Source: Nitrospirota bacterium (lineage in GTDB: Bacteria > Nitrospirota > Thermodesulfovibrionia > SZUA-242). From it: a DNA stretch of 64,000 bases. The stretch spans positions 40,832 to 104,831 of the forward strand of contig JACRHH010000025.1 of NCBI GenBank assembly GCA_016212095.1. Direction: 5' to 3'. Of the stretch, positions 25,082-33,217 are shown piece by piece. Both the position numbers and the translations under genes were made by a program. Under the pieces are notes generated by a model that was not told the DNA's origin, made no database searches, and saw only the letters and a program-made list of their open reading frames with translations. The stretch's first letter is position 1. Each line of letters begins with the position of its first letter.

Positions 25082-25464
25082 AAATTCTCCTTGATACCTG
25101 CGCTTTTCTCTGGATTACGGCTGGAAGCCCGAAGTTGTCCGACAAGGCCGGAAGTCTGTTTTCGGATCCTGATAACGAGGTGTACATGAGCGTTGCTTCC
25201 GCTTGGGAGATCATCACCAAAAACAGGCTCGGCAAGCTGCCGCTGCCTGAACCGGCGAGCGATTTTATAACCCGCTGGCGTACGGAGCATGGAATCGAGA
25301 GCCTGCCGCTGAATGAAGATGCGGTGCTTCAGCTTTCCCGCCTGCCGGAATATCACAAGGATTCTTTCGACAGGCTGATTATTTGTCAGGCGATTGCCGG
25401 CAGCATGGTTATTCTTACCCCTGACAGTCATATCAGGAGCTATCCGGTGAGAACCGAATGGTGA
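25078..25464 (+). CDS. PIN-domain ribonuclease toxin (VapC-like)
   Basis: A 128-residue PIN-domain protein. The acidic active-site residues are all present: Asp6 in LLDTCAFLW, Glu44 in SAWEI, Asp95/Asp98 in KDSFDRLI and Asp116 in TPDSHI. Such toxins cut RNA, often tRNA, when freed from their antitoxin. The start is TTG 25078, overlapping the antitoxin stop by 4 bases. The module interrupts the run of glycosyltransferase genes and is probably a horizontally gained insert. Confidence 0.88.
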   Translation: MKILLDTCAFLWITAGSPKLSDKAGSLFSDPDNEVYMSVASAWEIITKNRLGKLPLPEPASDFITRWRTEHGIESLPLNEDAVLQLSRLPEYHKDSFDRLIICQAIAGSMVILTPDSHIRSYPVRTEW

Positions 25465-25483
25465 TACGGGAAGGGGAACCTTA

Positions 25484-26677
25484 ATGAATAACTCACAAAA
25501 CAGAACCGTTGTCTTCATCACCCACGACGCTTTCCGCGCAGGAGCGCCGATAATCCTGCTGAACTTCCTCCGGTGGTTTAAGGCCAATACACAAATTCCA
25601 TTCATTATAGTGGTTCGCGAGGCAGGCGGGGCGCAGGGCGAGCTTCTTCCGGAGTTCCGGGAGCTTGCTCCGACGTATCTTTTCAATCCGGTTCCCGGCA
25701 GGATCGGGAGGCTTTTTCAAATGGCGGGAAGGGCGGCTGGCCTCGATATGTTATCGCCCCACCGAAGACGGCTGCTAAAGCATATACGTAGGCACAATCC
25801 CGGATTGATCTACTCCAATACTGTGGTCAATGGGGATGTTCTTGAATTGCTGGCCGCTCTCGACTGCCCGGTGATCACGCATGTGCATGAGCTTCAATAC
25901 TGCATCGACTACTACGCCGGACGCGACAACTTCGACGCGATCATGCGCAATACCAACAGATACATTGCCGTATCGAAGGCGGTGCGGGAAAGTCTGGTTT
26001 CAAGCTACGGCATCGCGCCCGAAAAGGTAAGCATCGTGTATGGCTTCATTCCGGTTGCGGCCAGATGCGATTACGGCAAGGTGACGAGCCTTATCCGCGA
26101 CGACCTTGGCATTCCGCCGGACGCGCTGGTGGTTGGCGGCGCGGGAACCACAGACTGGCGCAAGGGAACGGATATTTTCATCCAGCTTGCTGGCGAATTG
26201 GCAAGCCGCAATCTGCCGGTTCCAGTACATTTCGTATGGGTAGGCGGGGCCGATTCCGGGCCGGTGCATGGCCAGCTCATGCACGATGTCGAGCGCTTGG
26301 GGCTGGCAGGCAAGGTTCATTTCGTCGGTCACAAGCGAAAGCCGTTCGAGTTTTTCTCGATGTTCGATGTCTTCGCGCTCACATCGCGCGAGGATCCGTT
26401 TCCGCTTGTAGTTCTGGAGACCGCGTCGCTTGGCATTCCGTCCGTCTGTTTCAGCGGCGCGGGTGGCGCGCCGGAGTTTATCGAAGACGACTGCGGCTTC
26501 GTTGCGCCGTATCTGGATGTGGAAATAATGTCAGACCGGTTGTGCGACATGCTGAATGACGCGGAGCAACGCAAGCGGTTCGGCGCGCGCGCAGCCGAAA
26601 AGGTGCGCGAAAGGCATAACATCGCGATAAACGCGCAGGCAGTGACGAATATAGTCAGGGATGTAATGAGCGGTTGA
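25484..26677 (+). CDS. GT4-family glycosyltransferase
   Basis: A 397-residue GT-B enzyme. VVFITHDAFRAGAPIILLNF is the acceptor-domain start, and the donor domain has TDWRKGTDIFIQLAGEL, VHFVGHK, then FALTSREDPFPLVVLETASL with the E(x7)E pattern of retaining GT4 enzymes. A short leader with GGGGAACC stands before ATG 25484. It belongs to the glycan locus but is separated from its neighbours by the two toxin-antitoxin modules on either side. Confidence 0.9.
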   Translation: MNNSQNRTVVFITHDAFRAGAPIILLNFLRWFKANTQIPFIIVVREAGGAQGELLPEFRELAPTYLFNPVPGRIGRLFQMAGRAAGLDMLSPHRRRLLKHIRRHNPGLIYSNTVVNGDVLELLAALDCPVITHVHELQYCIDYYAGRDNFDAIMRNTNRYIAVSKAVRESLVSSYGIAPEKVSIVYGFIPVAARCDYGKVTSLIRDDLGIPPDALVVGGAGTTDWRKGTDIFIQLAGELASRNLPVPVHFVWVGGADSGPVHGQLMHDVERLGLAGKVHFVGHKRKPFEFFSMFDVFALTSREDPFPLVVLETASLGIPSVCFSGAGGAPEFIEDDCGFVAPYLDVEIMSDRLCDMLNDAEQRKRFGARAAEKVRERHNIAINAQAVTNIVRDVMSG

Positions 26678-26718
26678 GAGATATTCAATGCCTGATTGCC
26701 TGAATGTGTCGTGCCATG

Positions 26719-26727
26719 TGTTATAGT
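26719..26727 (+). promoter_or_regulatory. Extended -10 promoter of the RHH/ParE module
   Basis: TG-T-TATAGT forms an extended -10 element about 23 bases before the antitoxin ATG; no good -35 is seen at 16-18 bases. GGAGG at 26738-26742 provides a normal ribosome site. Confidence 0.35.
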
Positions 26728-26750
26728 GTGTTACGTTGGAGGTTGGAATA

Positions 26751-27020
26751 ATGAGCACGACGTTGACGATTCGTATAGATGAGCAGACAAGGGCGCGGCT
26801 TGAACGGCTTTCCGAGTCGGTGGCTCGCACGAAGTCTTATCTGGTGACCCACGCAATTCAGGAATACCTCGATCTTAACGAGTGGCATGTGGATGGCATA
26901 GTGAAGGCTGTCGGCAGGGCGGACAGCGCCGACGCAAAGTTTGCTTCACACGAAGATGTCTCCGCGTGGCTTGAATCGTGGGGCGGCGTGGATGAGAAGG
27001 ATCCGCCCAAGTGCGAATAA
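26751..27020 (+). CDS. Ribbon-helix-helix antitoxin (RelB/ParD-like)
   Basis: An 89-residue protein. STTLTIRIDEQTRARLERLS is the ribbon and first helix of an RHH DNA-binding fold and YLVTHAIQEYLDLNEW completes it. The C-terminal half would neutralise the ParE-type toxin encoded next, whose start lies inside the last 10 bases of this gene. ATG 26751 follows GGAGG by 8 bases and is preferred over an upstream GTG at 26736. Confidence 0.85.
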   Translation: MSTTLTIRIDEQTRARLERLSESVARTKSYLVTHAIQEYLDLNEWHVDGIVKAVGRADSADAKFASHEDVSAWLESWGGVDEKDPPKCE

Positions 27021-27304
27021 AGTGGCTTGACAGCGCGATTGATGATCTTGTTGTGATTCGGAGATTTATTGCAGCGGAGAGACCCGTAGCCGCAAGGGAA
27101 GTCGCAAGTTCCGTAAAGAAAAGCGTCGGATATTTGGCTGAAAGTCCTTCAATTGGGAGACTTGGCCGGGTTGACGGAACAAGGGAGCTTGTTCTGCCTG
27201 ATCTTCCCTACATCGTGCCGTATCGGGTGAACAACGGCATGATCGAAATATTAAGGGTTTTACATGCCGCCAGAAAATGGCCTGATAGATTTGAACAGAC
27301 CTGA
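27011..27304 (+). CDS. RelE/ParE-family toxin
   Basis: A 97-residue protein with the ParE pattern: IKWLDSAIDDLVVIRRFIA at the start, GRVDGTRELVLPDLPYIVPY in the middle and IEILRVLHAARKWPD near the end. ParE toxins poison gyrase, RelE toxins cut mRNA; the sequence fits the ParE side better. The final residues (RFEQT) are affected by a 19-base tandem duplication; without it the protein would end RFEPK. GTG 27011 is the start. Confidence 0.85.
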   Translation: MRIKWLDSAIDDLVVIRRFIAAERPVAAREVASSVKKSVGYLAESPSIGRLGRVDGTRELVLPDLPYIVPYRVNNGMIEILRVLHAARKWPDRFEQT

Positions 27305-27315
27305 TAGATTTGAAC
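27281..27315 (+). repeat. 19-base period tandem duplication at the ParE gene end
   Basis: CCTGATAGATTTGAAC occurs at 27281-27296 and again at 27300-27315. The second copy is out of frame, so the duplication changed the toxin C-terminus and moved its stop codon. Confidence 0.85.
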
Positions 27316-27339
27316 CGAAATGATTGTCCCAGACTCTAA

Positions 27340-28305
27340 ATGCCCAAAGTTAGCGTAATCATTCCTAACTACAACCACGCCCGTTATCTTGATCAGCGGA
27401 TGGTGAGCGTGCTTGGCCAGACATACCGCGATTTCGAGGTTATCTTTCTCGACGACGCATCCACCGACAACAGCCGCGAGGTCTTCGGAAAGTATCAGGG
27501 CGATTCGCGCATCCGCGCCGTCTTCAACGAGAAAAACAGCGGCAGCCCGTTTGTCCAGTGGAACTCTGGCGTTAAGATGGCGAAGGGCGAATATGTCTGG
27601 ATAGCCGAATCGGACGATTACGCCGATAGCCGGTTGCTTGAGACGCTTGTTGGAGCGCTTGACCGGAACCCGTCGGTCGGCATTGCGTACTGCGCCTCTA
27701 TGCAGGTAGATCAGCATGGCTCGGAATTTGGCGTCTGGCTTCCGACGGATATTGGCGGATACAGGCTGGATGAAAATCGCTGGCGCACGGATTTCACGAA
27801 CGACGGGAAGGATGAATGCAGTAATTTCATGATTGTGCGCTGTACCATCCCAAACGCAAGCGCCGTTGTCTTCCGCAAGTCTGTTTACGAGATGACAGGC
27901 TATGCCGACGAAACCATGCGTTTGTGCGGCGACTGGCTTATGTGGTGCAAAATGCTCATGATTTCCGGCATTTCATACACTGCCAGGCCGCTTAACTGTT
28001 TCCGGACGCATCGGCATTCGGTGCGTTCAACGATCGAAGGCGAGGCGGCCAAGATCGCCGAGATGTACAGGGTGATACGTTTCATCTCTGGCGGCATCGA
28101 CGTTTCCCCGGAGATAATGCGGCGCGTGAATGCCGACATGGCCGGTCTCTGGGCCGCATTCATGCTGTCGAAACACGGGCGGAAAAACTGGAGGCGGAAC
28201 AGCATTATATATGCCGAGGCGGCGAGGGGCGTAGGGTTTGCGGGATTGCTGCCGTTCGTGATCGGAGCGATAGCGCGTCGCATTGCGGGAAGCGCCGGAA
28301 TCTGA
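27340..28305 (+). CDS. GT2-family glycosyltransferase
   Basis: A 321-residue GT-A enzyme: VSVIIPNYNHARYLDQRMVS, LDDASTDNSREV, and WIAESDDYADSRLL as the metal-binding segment. The end of the protein has a hydrophobic patch (GFAGLLPFVIGAIA) that may rest on the membrane. It belongs to the glycan locus. The next gene starts 5 bases after its stop. Confidence 0.88.
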   Translation: MPKVSVIIPNYNHARYLDQRMVSVLGQTYRDFEVIFLDDASTDNSREVFGKYQGDSRIRAVFNEKNSGSPFVQWNSGVKMAKGEYVWIAESDDYADSRLLETLVGALDRNPSVGIAYCASMQVDQHGSEFGVWLPTDIGGYRLDENRWRTDFTNDGKDECSNFMIVRCTIPNASAVVFRKSVYEMTGYADETMRLCGDWLMWCKMLMISGISYTARPLNCFRTHRHSVRSTIEGEAAKIAEMYRVIRFISGGIDVSPEIMRRVNADMAGLWAAFMLSKHGRKNWRRNSIIYAEAARGVGFAGLLPFVIGAIARRIAGSAGI

Positions 28306-28309
28306 ACGC

Positions 28310-29251
28310 ATGATCTCGGTGGTTGTCGCTACATACAAACGTCCTGATTTCGCTGAGAAATGCATCAGAAACCTTCTTGCCGATACCTGTGATAACTTCG
28401 AAATTATCGTTGTTGGGCAGGGCGACGACGAGGAAACACGTCGCATGGTTGAACGTTATTTCGGCGGCGACTCAAGGGTGCGATACGTTCACGCGCCCGT
28501 TGCCGGACTGAGCGGGGCTAGAAATATAGGATACAGGCAGGCCAGGGGCGAGATAATAGTGTTTATCGATGACGACGCGACTGTGCTTCCCGGTCTGCTT
28601 GGCGCTTATGCCGATGTTTTTGTAGGGGAAACGGAATTTGGCATGGCTGGAGGCCGTCTGCTTCCCGAATGGGACGAGCCTTGTCCGGAATGGTATCCGC
28701 ATGAAAGAAAGTTTTTGCTCGGCCTGTTCGATGCAGGTGACGAGCCGGGTGAATTCCCGCCCGGTTCATTGCCGCCGGGTGCGAACTTCGCCGTGCGAAA
28801 GAAAGTGCTTGACGACCTCGGCGGGTTTGATGAGCGCGTCGGATTCAGCGCGGGCAGGACAAACTCGATGATAGCCGGTGAAGACTCGTTGCTGGCGCTT
28901 AGGGTCAAGGCGGCGGGTTACAAAATCTGGTATCAGCCCAGGGCAACTGTTCACCACTTCATCGCCGGATACAAGCTTCGGAAAAAGTATTATCTCAGAC
29001 GCCACTTCTGGGAGGGCGTGACTGTTACAAGACTTGCGGAGCTGATGAAGCTGCCGTCGCGGTTTTCGATGGTTGCCGATGCGGTGCGCAAGACGGTTTA
29101 TATTGCCGTGCGTTTCATGAAACTATTGGCGGCATTGCTGAAACATCGAAGCGCTGATAATTCGCGTGTCATGCTTCATCTGGGTATTCTGTTTTACCAC
29201 TGCGGCGAGTTTTACGAGATGGTTAGATTCGCCTGTCGGGGAGACGCATGA
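28310..29251 (+). CDS. GT2-family glycosyltransferase
   Basis: About 313 residues from ATG 28310 (a TTG at 28283 would add 9 residues and overlap the upstream gene). ISVVVATYKRPDFAEKCIRN opens the GT-A domain, and VFIDDDATVLPG carries the metal-binding aspartates. EDSLLALRVKAAGYKIWYQP is the acceptor-side region. A short hydrophobic C-terminal segment is present. Its reaction in the locus is not defined by sequence. Confidence 0.85.
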   Translation: MISVVVATYKRPDFAEKCIRNLLADTCDNFEIIVVGQGDDEETRRMVERYFGGDSRVRYVHAPVAGLSGARNIGYRQARGEIIVFIDDDATVLPGLLGAYADVFVGETEFGMAGGRLLPEWDEPCPEWYPHERKFLLGLFDAGDEPGEFPPGSLPPGANFAVRKKVLDDLGGFDERVGFSAGRTNSMIAGEDSLLALRVKAAGYKIWYQPRATVHHFIAGYKLRKKYYLRRHFWEGVTVTRLAELMKLPSRFSMVADAVRKTVYIAVRFMKLLAALLKHRSADNSRVMLHLGILFYHCGEFYEMVRFACRGDA

Positions 29252-29252
29252 G

Positions 29253-30491
29253 ATGCGAATAGGGATCTACGCCATCGGATGCCGTCCCAAAACTCAGGGC
29301 GGCGCGTATGAGTACTTCCGGAATCTGGTTCGATTTCTAGCGGAGGCAGATTCGCCGCACGAGTATGTTGTTTTTCTTGACAGCGAGGCTATCGAGAATG
29401 AACTGGCGCAATATTCCGGCGGCAGGCTGAAAATTGTCAGATTCTCTTCCCCGTCCATCGCATTGACTCGCGCCTTGCTTCGCCTTGCCGCTCAGCCGTT
29501 TTACAGCCTTAAACTTGTGGCGAATGCTGTTTCGATGCGGTTGAGCGGGCGAAGGATGTTCCGGATGCCGCTGCGCGGGCTTCCGTTTGGCGTGCCGTGT
29601 CTGTCCGGTTACGGAGTCGACGCGATGCATTTTCCGTTTTCGATCATGGACTCATCGTATATGCGCGGCAAGCTTCCTGTGGTGCTCACCCTTCACGACA
29701 TCCAGCACGAATATTTGCCTGAGCTGTTCGACGAGGCTGAACTCTCAATGCGCACAACAAGATACAGCGAGAGTGCGCGGCGGGCGAATGTGATAATCGC
29801 CATATCGGAGCATGTGAAGGCGAGTATTGTTGAAAAGTATTCGGTATCGCAGGATAAGATCGTGGTCACATATCAGGGGTGCGATCCTGCGTTTGCGATA
29901 ATGCCTGCCGACGCTGAACTTGAAGCGGTTTGTGAAAGATACAACTTGCCGGGTAAATTCGTGATATATCCGGCTGCGTTCTGGCCGCACAAGAATCACG
30001 AGCGGCTTCTTGAAGCGTTTGCATTGCTCATTCGCGATTATGCCTTCGACGGCTCGCTTCTTCTTTGCGGACTGAACATGGGCGGGCGGTCGAAAGTTGA
30101 GGCGCATATCGGTCGTTTGGGGCTAGGCGGACGCGTGATTGTGCCGGGTTTTGTGCCGCTGGCCGATCTTGTCTGCATGTACCGCATGGCGCGAATGATG
30201 GTTTTTCCGTCGCTTTTCGAGGGCTTCGGTATTCCGGTTGTCGAGGCGATGAACGCCGGTCTGCCGGTTGCGTGTTCCGACAGAACGTCGCTGCCGGAGG
30301 TCGGCGGAGATGTCGCACTGTATTTAAATCCGGAGGACGTCGGTGATATTGCTGATAAAATCCTGCGTCTTTGGTCTGACGACGCCATGAGGATGCGACT
30401 GGCGGATGCAGGCCGTGTACGGGGCGGAATGTTTACTTGGCAGAAGGCTGCCGGAAGGACGATTAGGGCGTATGAGAAGCTTGCCGGATGA
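29253..30491 (+). CDS. GT4-family glycosyltransferase
   Basis: About 412 residues from ATG 29253, which follows the upstream stop by one base and GGGGAG by nine. The acceptor domain opens with MRIGIYAIGCRPKTQGGAYE; the donor domain has FVIYPAAFWPHKNHERLLEA, then MVFPSLFEGFGIPVVEAMNA, the E(x7)E region of retaining GT4 enzymes such as mannosyltransferases. It closes the glycan locus on the right; a promoter for the next, unrelated gene follows. Confidence 0.9.
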   Translation: MRIGIYAIGCRPKTQGGAYEYFRNLVRFLAEADSPHEYVVFLDSEAIENELAQYSGGRLKIVRFSSPSIALTRALLRLAAQPFYSLKLVANAVSMRLSGRRMFRMPLRGLPFGVPCLSGYGVDAMHFPFSIMDSSYMRGKLPVVLTLHDIQHEYLPELFDEAELSMRTTRYSESARRANVIIAISEHVKASIVEKYSVSQDKIVVTYQGCDPAFAIMPADAELEAVCERYNLPGKFVIYPAAFWPHKNHERLLEAFALLIRDYAFDGSLLLCGLNMGGRSKVEAHIGRLGLGGRVIVPGFVPLADLVCMYRMARMMVFPSLFEGFGIPVVEAMNAGLPVACSDRTSLPEVGGDVALYLNPEDVGDIADKILRLWSDDAMRMRLADAGRVRGGMFTWQKAAGRTIRAYEKLAG

Positions 30492-30535
30492 ACGAATCGC
30501 CATGATTTCATATACTCGTTTAAACCGCATGATGC

Positions 30536-30541
30536 TATAAT
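30536..30541 (+). promoter_or_regulatory. Consensus -10 box upstream of the propeller lipoprotein gene
   Basis: TATAAT lies 27 bases before the ATG at 30569, and GGAGGGG (30557-30563) gives a strong ribosome site. No recognisable -35 hexamer is found at normal spacing. Confidence 0.35.
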
Positions 30542-30568
30542 TGCCTATCAAATCCCGGAGGGGTCGGA

Positions 30569-32611
30569 ATGAAAAAAACCTCGTTCGCTGTCTTGACCGT
30601 TTTACTCTCGATTCTGCTTGTTTCCTGCGGCAATCTTGCATCGTCACCCGAAAAATCGCACGTGACCTTGAGATCCGCCGCGCCGCTTCATGGCGCCGTT
30701 TCCGATGCCACGCACAGTGCCGCCGATGTGACGCGGGTGAGGGTGGCAGTCACCGGCATCGGCATGGATGAAATGATCGTTTCCGCCGATTACGCCAGTT
30801 CCGGCTTTGAGATCAAGCTCGATGTTCCAAACGGCATCCATCGGCATTTCAAGGTTGACGGGCTTGACGCAAGCGGCAACGTCATATACTCCGGCTCTAC
30901 GAATGCCGATCTTGCAGGCGAACCGGTTACGCTTTCGGTGGATATGTACAGGGTGGATGCCTATCCGCCCGTATTCGATGGAGTTGCAACCGCCCTGGCG
31001 GTTTCATCAACCGAAATTCAGCTTTCATGGAACGCCGCAAGCGATGACATGACAACTCAGGTAAACATTGTTTATCTGGTTTTTAAGGCCACAGCGTCGG
31101 GAGGCCAGAATTACGCCGAGCCTGAATACACTACGGAACCCGGCGTTACTTCGTTTGCCGTCACAGGGCTGACCGATGGGGCCACATACTACTTTGTTGT
31201 CAGGGCAAAGGATGCAGACGGCAGGACAGACACCAACACGAAAGAAGTTTCGGCGGTGACGCCTGTGCTGCGCTGGTCGAAAACATACGGTGCGTTAATA
31301 ACAGCGGAGACTATATTTTCGGTTCGCGCAACATCGGACGGCGGGCTTGTTTCGGTCGGACTTACCGAGAGCATGAACGACGCTCCGCCCAAACCATATC
31401 CACGCGCCGTTGCCGTGCCGGTGGGCATTGGGACAATCGATGCCCTTGTAATCAAGACAGATTCATTTGGTGCAATTGAATGGCAGAAGCAGCTTGGAGG
31501 CCGTGCCGGGAACGACATGCTCTATTCCATTGAGCAGACGGCTGACGGAGGGTATATTCTCGCCGGGGAAACCGCTTCAACAGGCTCTGGCATGGCAGAC
31601 GGCTGGGTTGTGAAGCTGAAGCCTGACGGCGCACTCGATTGGCAGCATACCTTTGGCGGAATCAAGGATGACAGCTTAAGCTCTATAAAACCGGTTGCCG
31701 ATGATGGCTATATCGCTCTTGGAGTAACATCGTCGTTTGGCGGCGGCAATGAGGATTTATGGCTGCTCAGGCTTGAGAATAACGGCGATGTGCGCTGGCA
31801 GAAATCTGCGGGAGATTGGGGAAACGATAAGGCATATTCGGTAATAACCACTTCTGACGGCGGTTTTTTGGCTGCCGGATCGACAGACTCATATGGAGAA
31901 GGGGCTGATGCTGATGGATTGCTGGTCAAGTTCGATGCCAGTGGAATTGCCATGTGGCACAAGGTTCTGGGCGGTTGGGGGAGTGACGAATTCATGTCGG
32001 TTGTTGAACTCGATAATGGCGATGTCGTCGCTGTCGGCGATTCTGACACGTTCGGTAATGAAAGCCGCGATCTTTGGGTTGCCCATCTTTCGAGCGCTGG
32101 CAATCTTGACTGGGCGACTGTTATCGGCGGAACCGGCAATGATTACGGCTATGGCATTGTATCAAGCGGGGATGGAGGGGTTGTGATTGCCGGTGAATCA
32201 CCGGAAGCCGCAACTGGCGGATGGCTGTTGAAGCTGGATAATGCCGGAGGTGTTGTCTGGCAGAGGAGTTTCAGCATGGGGCTTAAGGACTCGCTCATCG
32301 CTGTCATCTCCAATCCGGCTGGCGGTTATATCGCCGCCGGAACTGCGGCAAGCGCCTCGATTGGAAGCATCCCTGACATGGACGGCTGGATCATGCAGGT
32401 AGACACTGACGGAAATTTTGGCGGTTTATGTGTTGCGAATGTCGATACGTTGGCCAAGGTTGTAAGCACTGAAGCAAATATTCTGACAGCGGCATCCATT
32501 ACGATTACAACCATCGATATAAAGGATTTAATGCAGACAGGAGACGGCTCTGCTCCGATAGATTCTTCACTCGTCATTACCGGCGCATGTTCGGAATCTG
32601 TTAGTGATTGA
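30569..32611 (+). CDS. Lipoprotein with fibronectin III domain and seven-repeat beta-propeller
   Basis: A 680-residue protein. The signal peptide ends in a lipobox, ILLVSC, giving a lipidated cysteine at residue 20. Residues about 135-235 form a fibronectin type III-like domain (ISTEIQLSWNAASDD type strands, then VTGLTDGATYYFVV). From about residue 237 to 600 come seven units of roughly 50 residues, each starting WxKxxGG and containing SxxxTxDGGYIxAGxT and a D-W-KL strand; seven such units suggest a complete seven-bladed propeller. Function is unknown; outer-membrane or surface location is likely. It is transcribed alone and ends at a palindromic element. Confidence 0.75.
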   Translation: MKKTSFAVLTVLLSILLVSCGNLASSPEKSHVTLRSAAPLHGAVSDATHSAADVTRVRVAVTGIGMDEMIVSADYASSGFEIKLDVPNGIHRHFKVDGLDASGNVIYSGSTNADLAGEPVTLSVDMYRVDAYPPVFDGVATALAVSSTEIQLSWNAASDDMTTQVNIVYLVFKATASGGQNYAEPEYTTEPGVTSFAVTGLTDGATYYFVVRAKDADGRTDTNTKEVSAVTPVLRWSKTYGALITAETIFSVRATSDGGLVSVGLTESMNDAPPKPYPRAVAVPVGIGTIDALVIKTDSFGAIEWQKQLGGRAGNDMLYSIEQTADGGYILAGETASTGSGMADGWVVKLKPDGALDWQHTFGGIKDDSLSSIKPVADDGYIALGVTSSFGGGNEDLWLLRLENNGDVRWQKSAGDWGNDKAYSVITTSDGGFLAAGSTDSYGEGADADGLLVKFDASGIAMWHKVLGGWGSDEFMSVVELDNGDVVAVGDSDTFGNESRDLWVAHLSSAGNLDWATVIGGTGNDYGYGIVSSGDGGVVIAGESPEAATGGWLLKLDNAGGVVWQRSFSMGLKDSLIAVISNPAGGYIAAGTAASASIGSIPDMDGWIMQVDTDGNFGGLCVANVDTLAKVVSTEANILTAASITITTIDIKDLMQTGDGSAPIDSSLVITGACSESVSD

Positions 32612-32626
32612 AAATTCCCCCGCTAA

Positions 32627-32650
32627 CCCTCCCATGCAAGAATGGGAGGG
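32627..32650. repeat. GC-rich palindromic element
   Basis: CCCTCCCAT and ATGGGAGGG form a perfect 9-base stem with a 6-base loop, between two convergent genes. There is no T-run, so it is not a standard terminator. Similar CCCTCC/GGAGGG palindromes occur at 34592, 34633 and 62724. Confidence 0.6.
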
Positions 32651-32686
32651 CAGAGGGCGATATGGACTGATTGAATTGGAACGGAA

Positions 32687-33016
32687 TTACGCCGTCATCT
32701 GTTTCTCGCCCACCAGGCTTGAAACAAACATGGTGTATTTTGGATGAACCTCTGTCAACCGGACTCCCATGCCGTTCTTGATGTCCATGGTGCCGGTTCT
32801 TATCGAGCGGCATACAACGCCGGACATTGGAACCCTGCTTCCGCAGTCCAGTTCAACGATAATCTGTATCGCATTGCCCGGATTGAGCGCCCGGCGCGTT
32901 CGAATAAAAATGCCGTTGAATGATACGTCCGATGAAAAACCGTTCTGTTCCAGTGAGTTGTTTGTGAATGTTACGGGCAGTCGCTTTATCTTTCTTACGG
33001 CGCACCGCTTCTGCAT
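32687..33016 (-). CDS. PilZ-domain protein, probable cyclic di-GMP receptor
   Basis: A 109-residue protein made almost entirely of a PilZ domain. Both cyclic-di-GMP-binding motifs are present: RxxxR as RKIKR near residue 8, and DxSxxG as DVSFNG about 20 residues later; GVVCRS and GMGVRL follow in the usual order. ATG 33016 lies 11 bases after GGGGAGG and is preferred over longer upstream forms that would lack homology. It may tie cyclic-di-GMP to the surface functions encoded around it; no partner domain is fused. Confidence 0.8.
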   Translation of the reverse strand: MQKRCAVRKIKRLPVTFTNNSLEQNGFSSDVSFNGIFIRTRRALNPGNAIQIIVELDCGSRVPMSGVVCRSIRTGTMDIKNGMGVRLTEVHPKYTMFVSSLVGEKQMTA

Positions 33017-33109
33017 GAATTCCGACACCTCCCCGTTTTTTTTGAAAATTGATGCAACGGTTGTGCCAGTATGGCCAAAGCAAGCAGGTGCGCTGTTTTG
33101 GCGCAATCC

Positions 33110-33138
33110 AGTACAATGCGGAAATGAAACGGTGTAAA
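33110..33138 (-). promoter_or_regulatory. Probable promoter of the PilZ gene
   Basis: On the minus strand, TTTACA (33138-33133), a 17-base spacer and TGTACT (33115-33110) match sigma70 boxes in 5 and 4 of 6 positions. Transcription would begin near 33103, giving a leader of about 87 bases. Confidence 0.35.
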
Positions 33139-33217
33139 AAAAGTTGACGATTTGGCCGAAAAATCTTTGGCCGGAAAAATCGCGGGCCAAGGGCGCGGCA
33201 AGCAGCGCCCCTACGGA

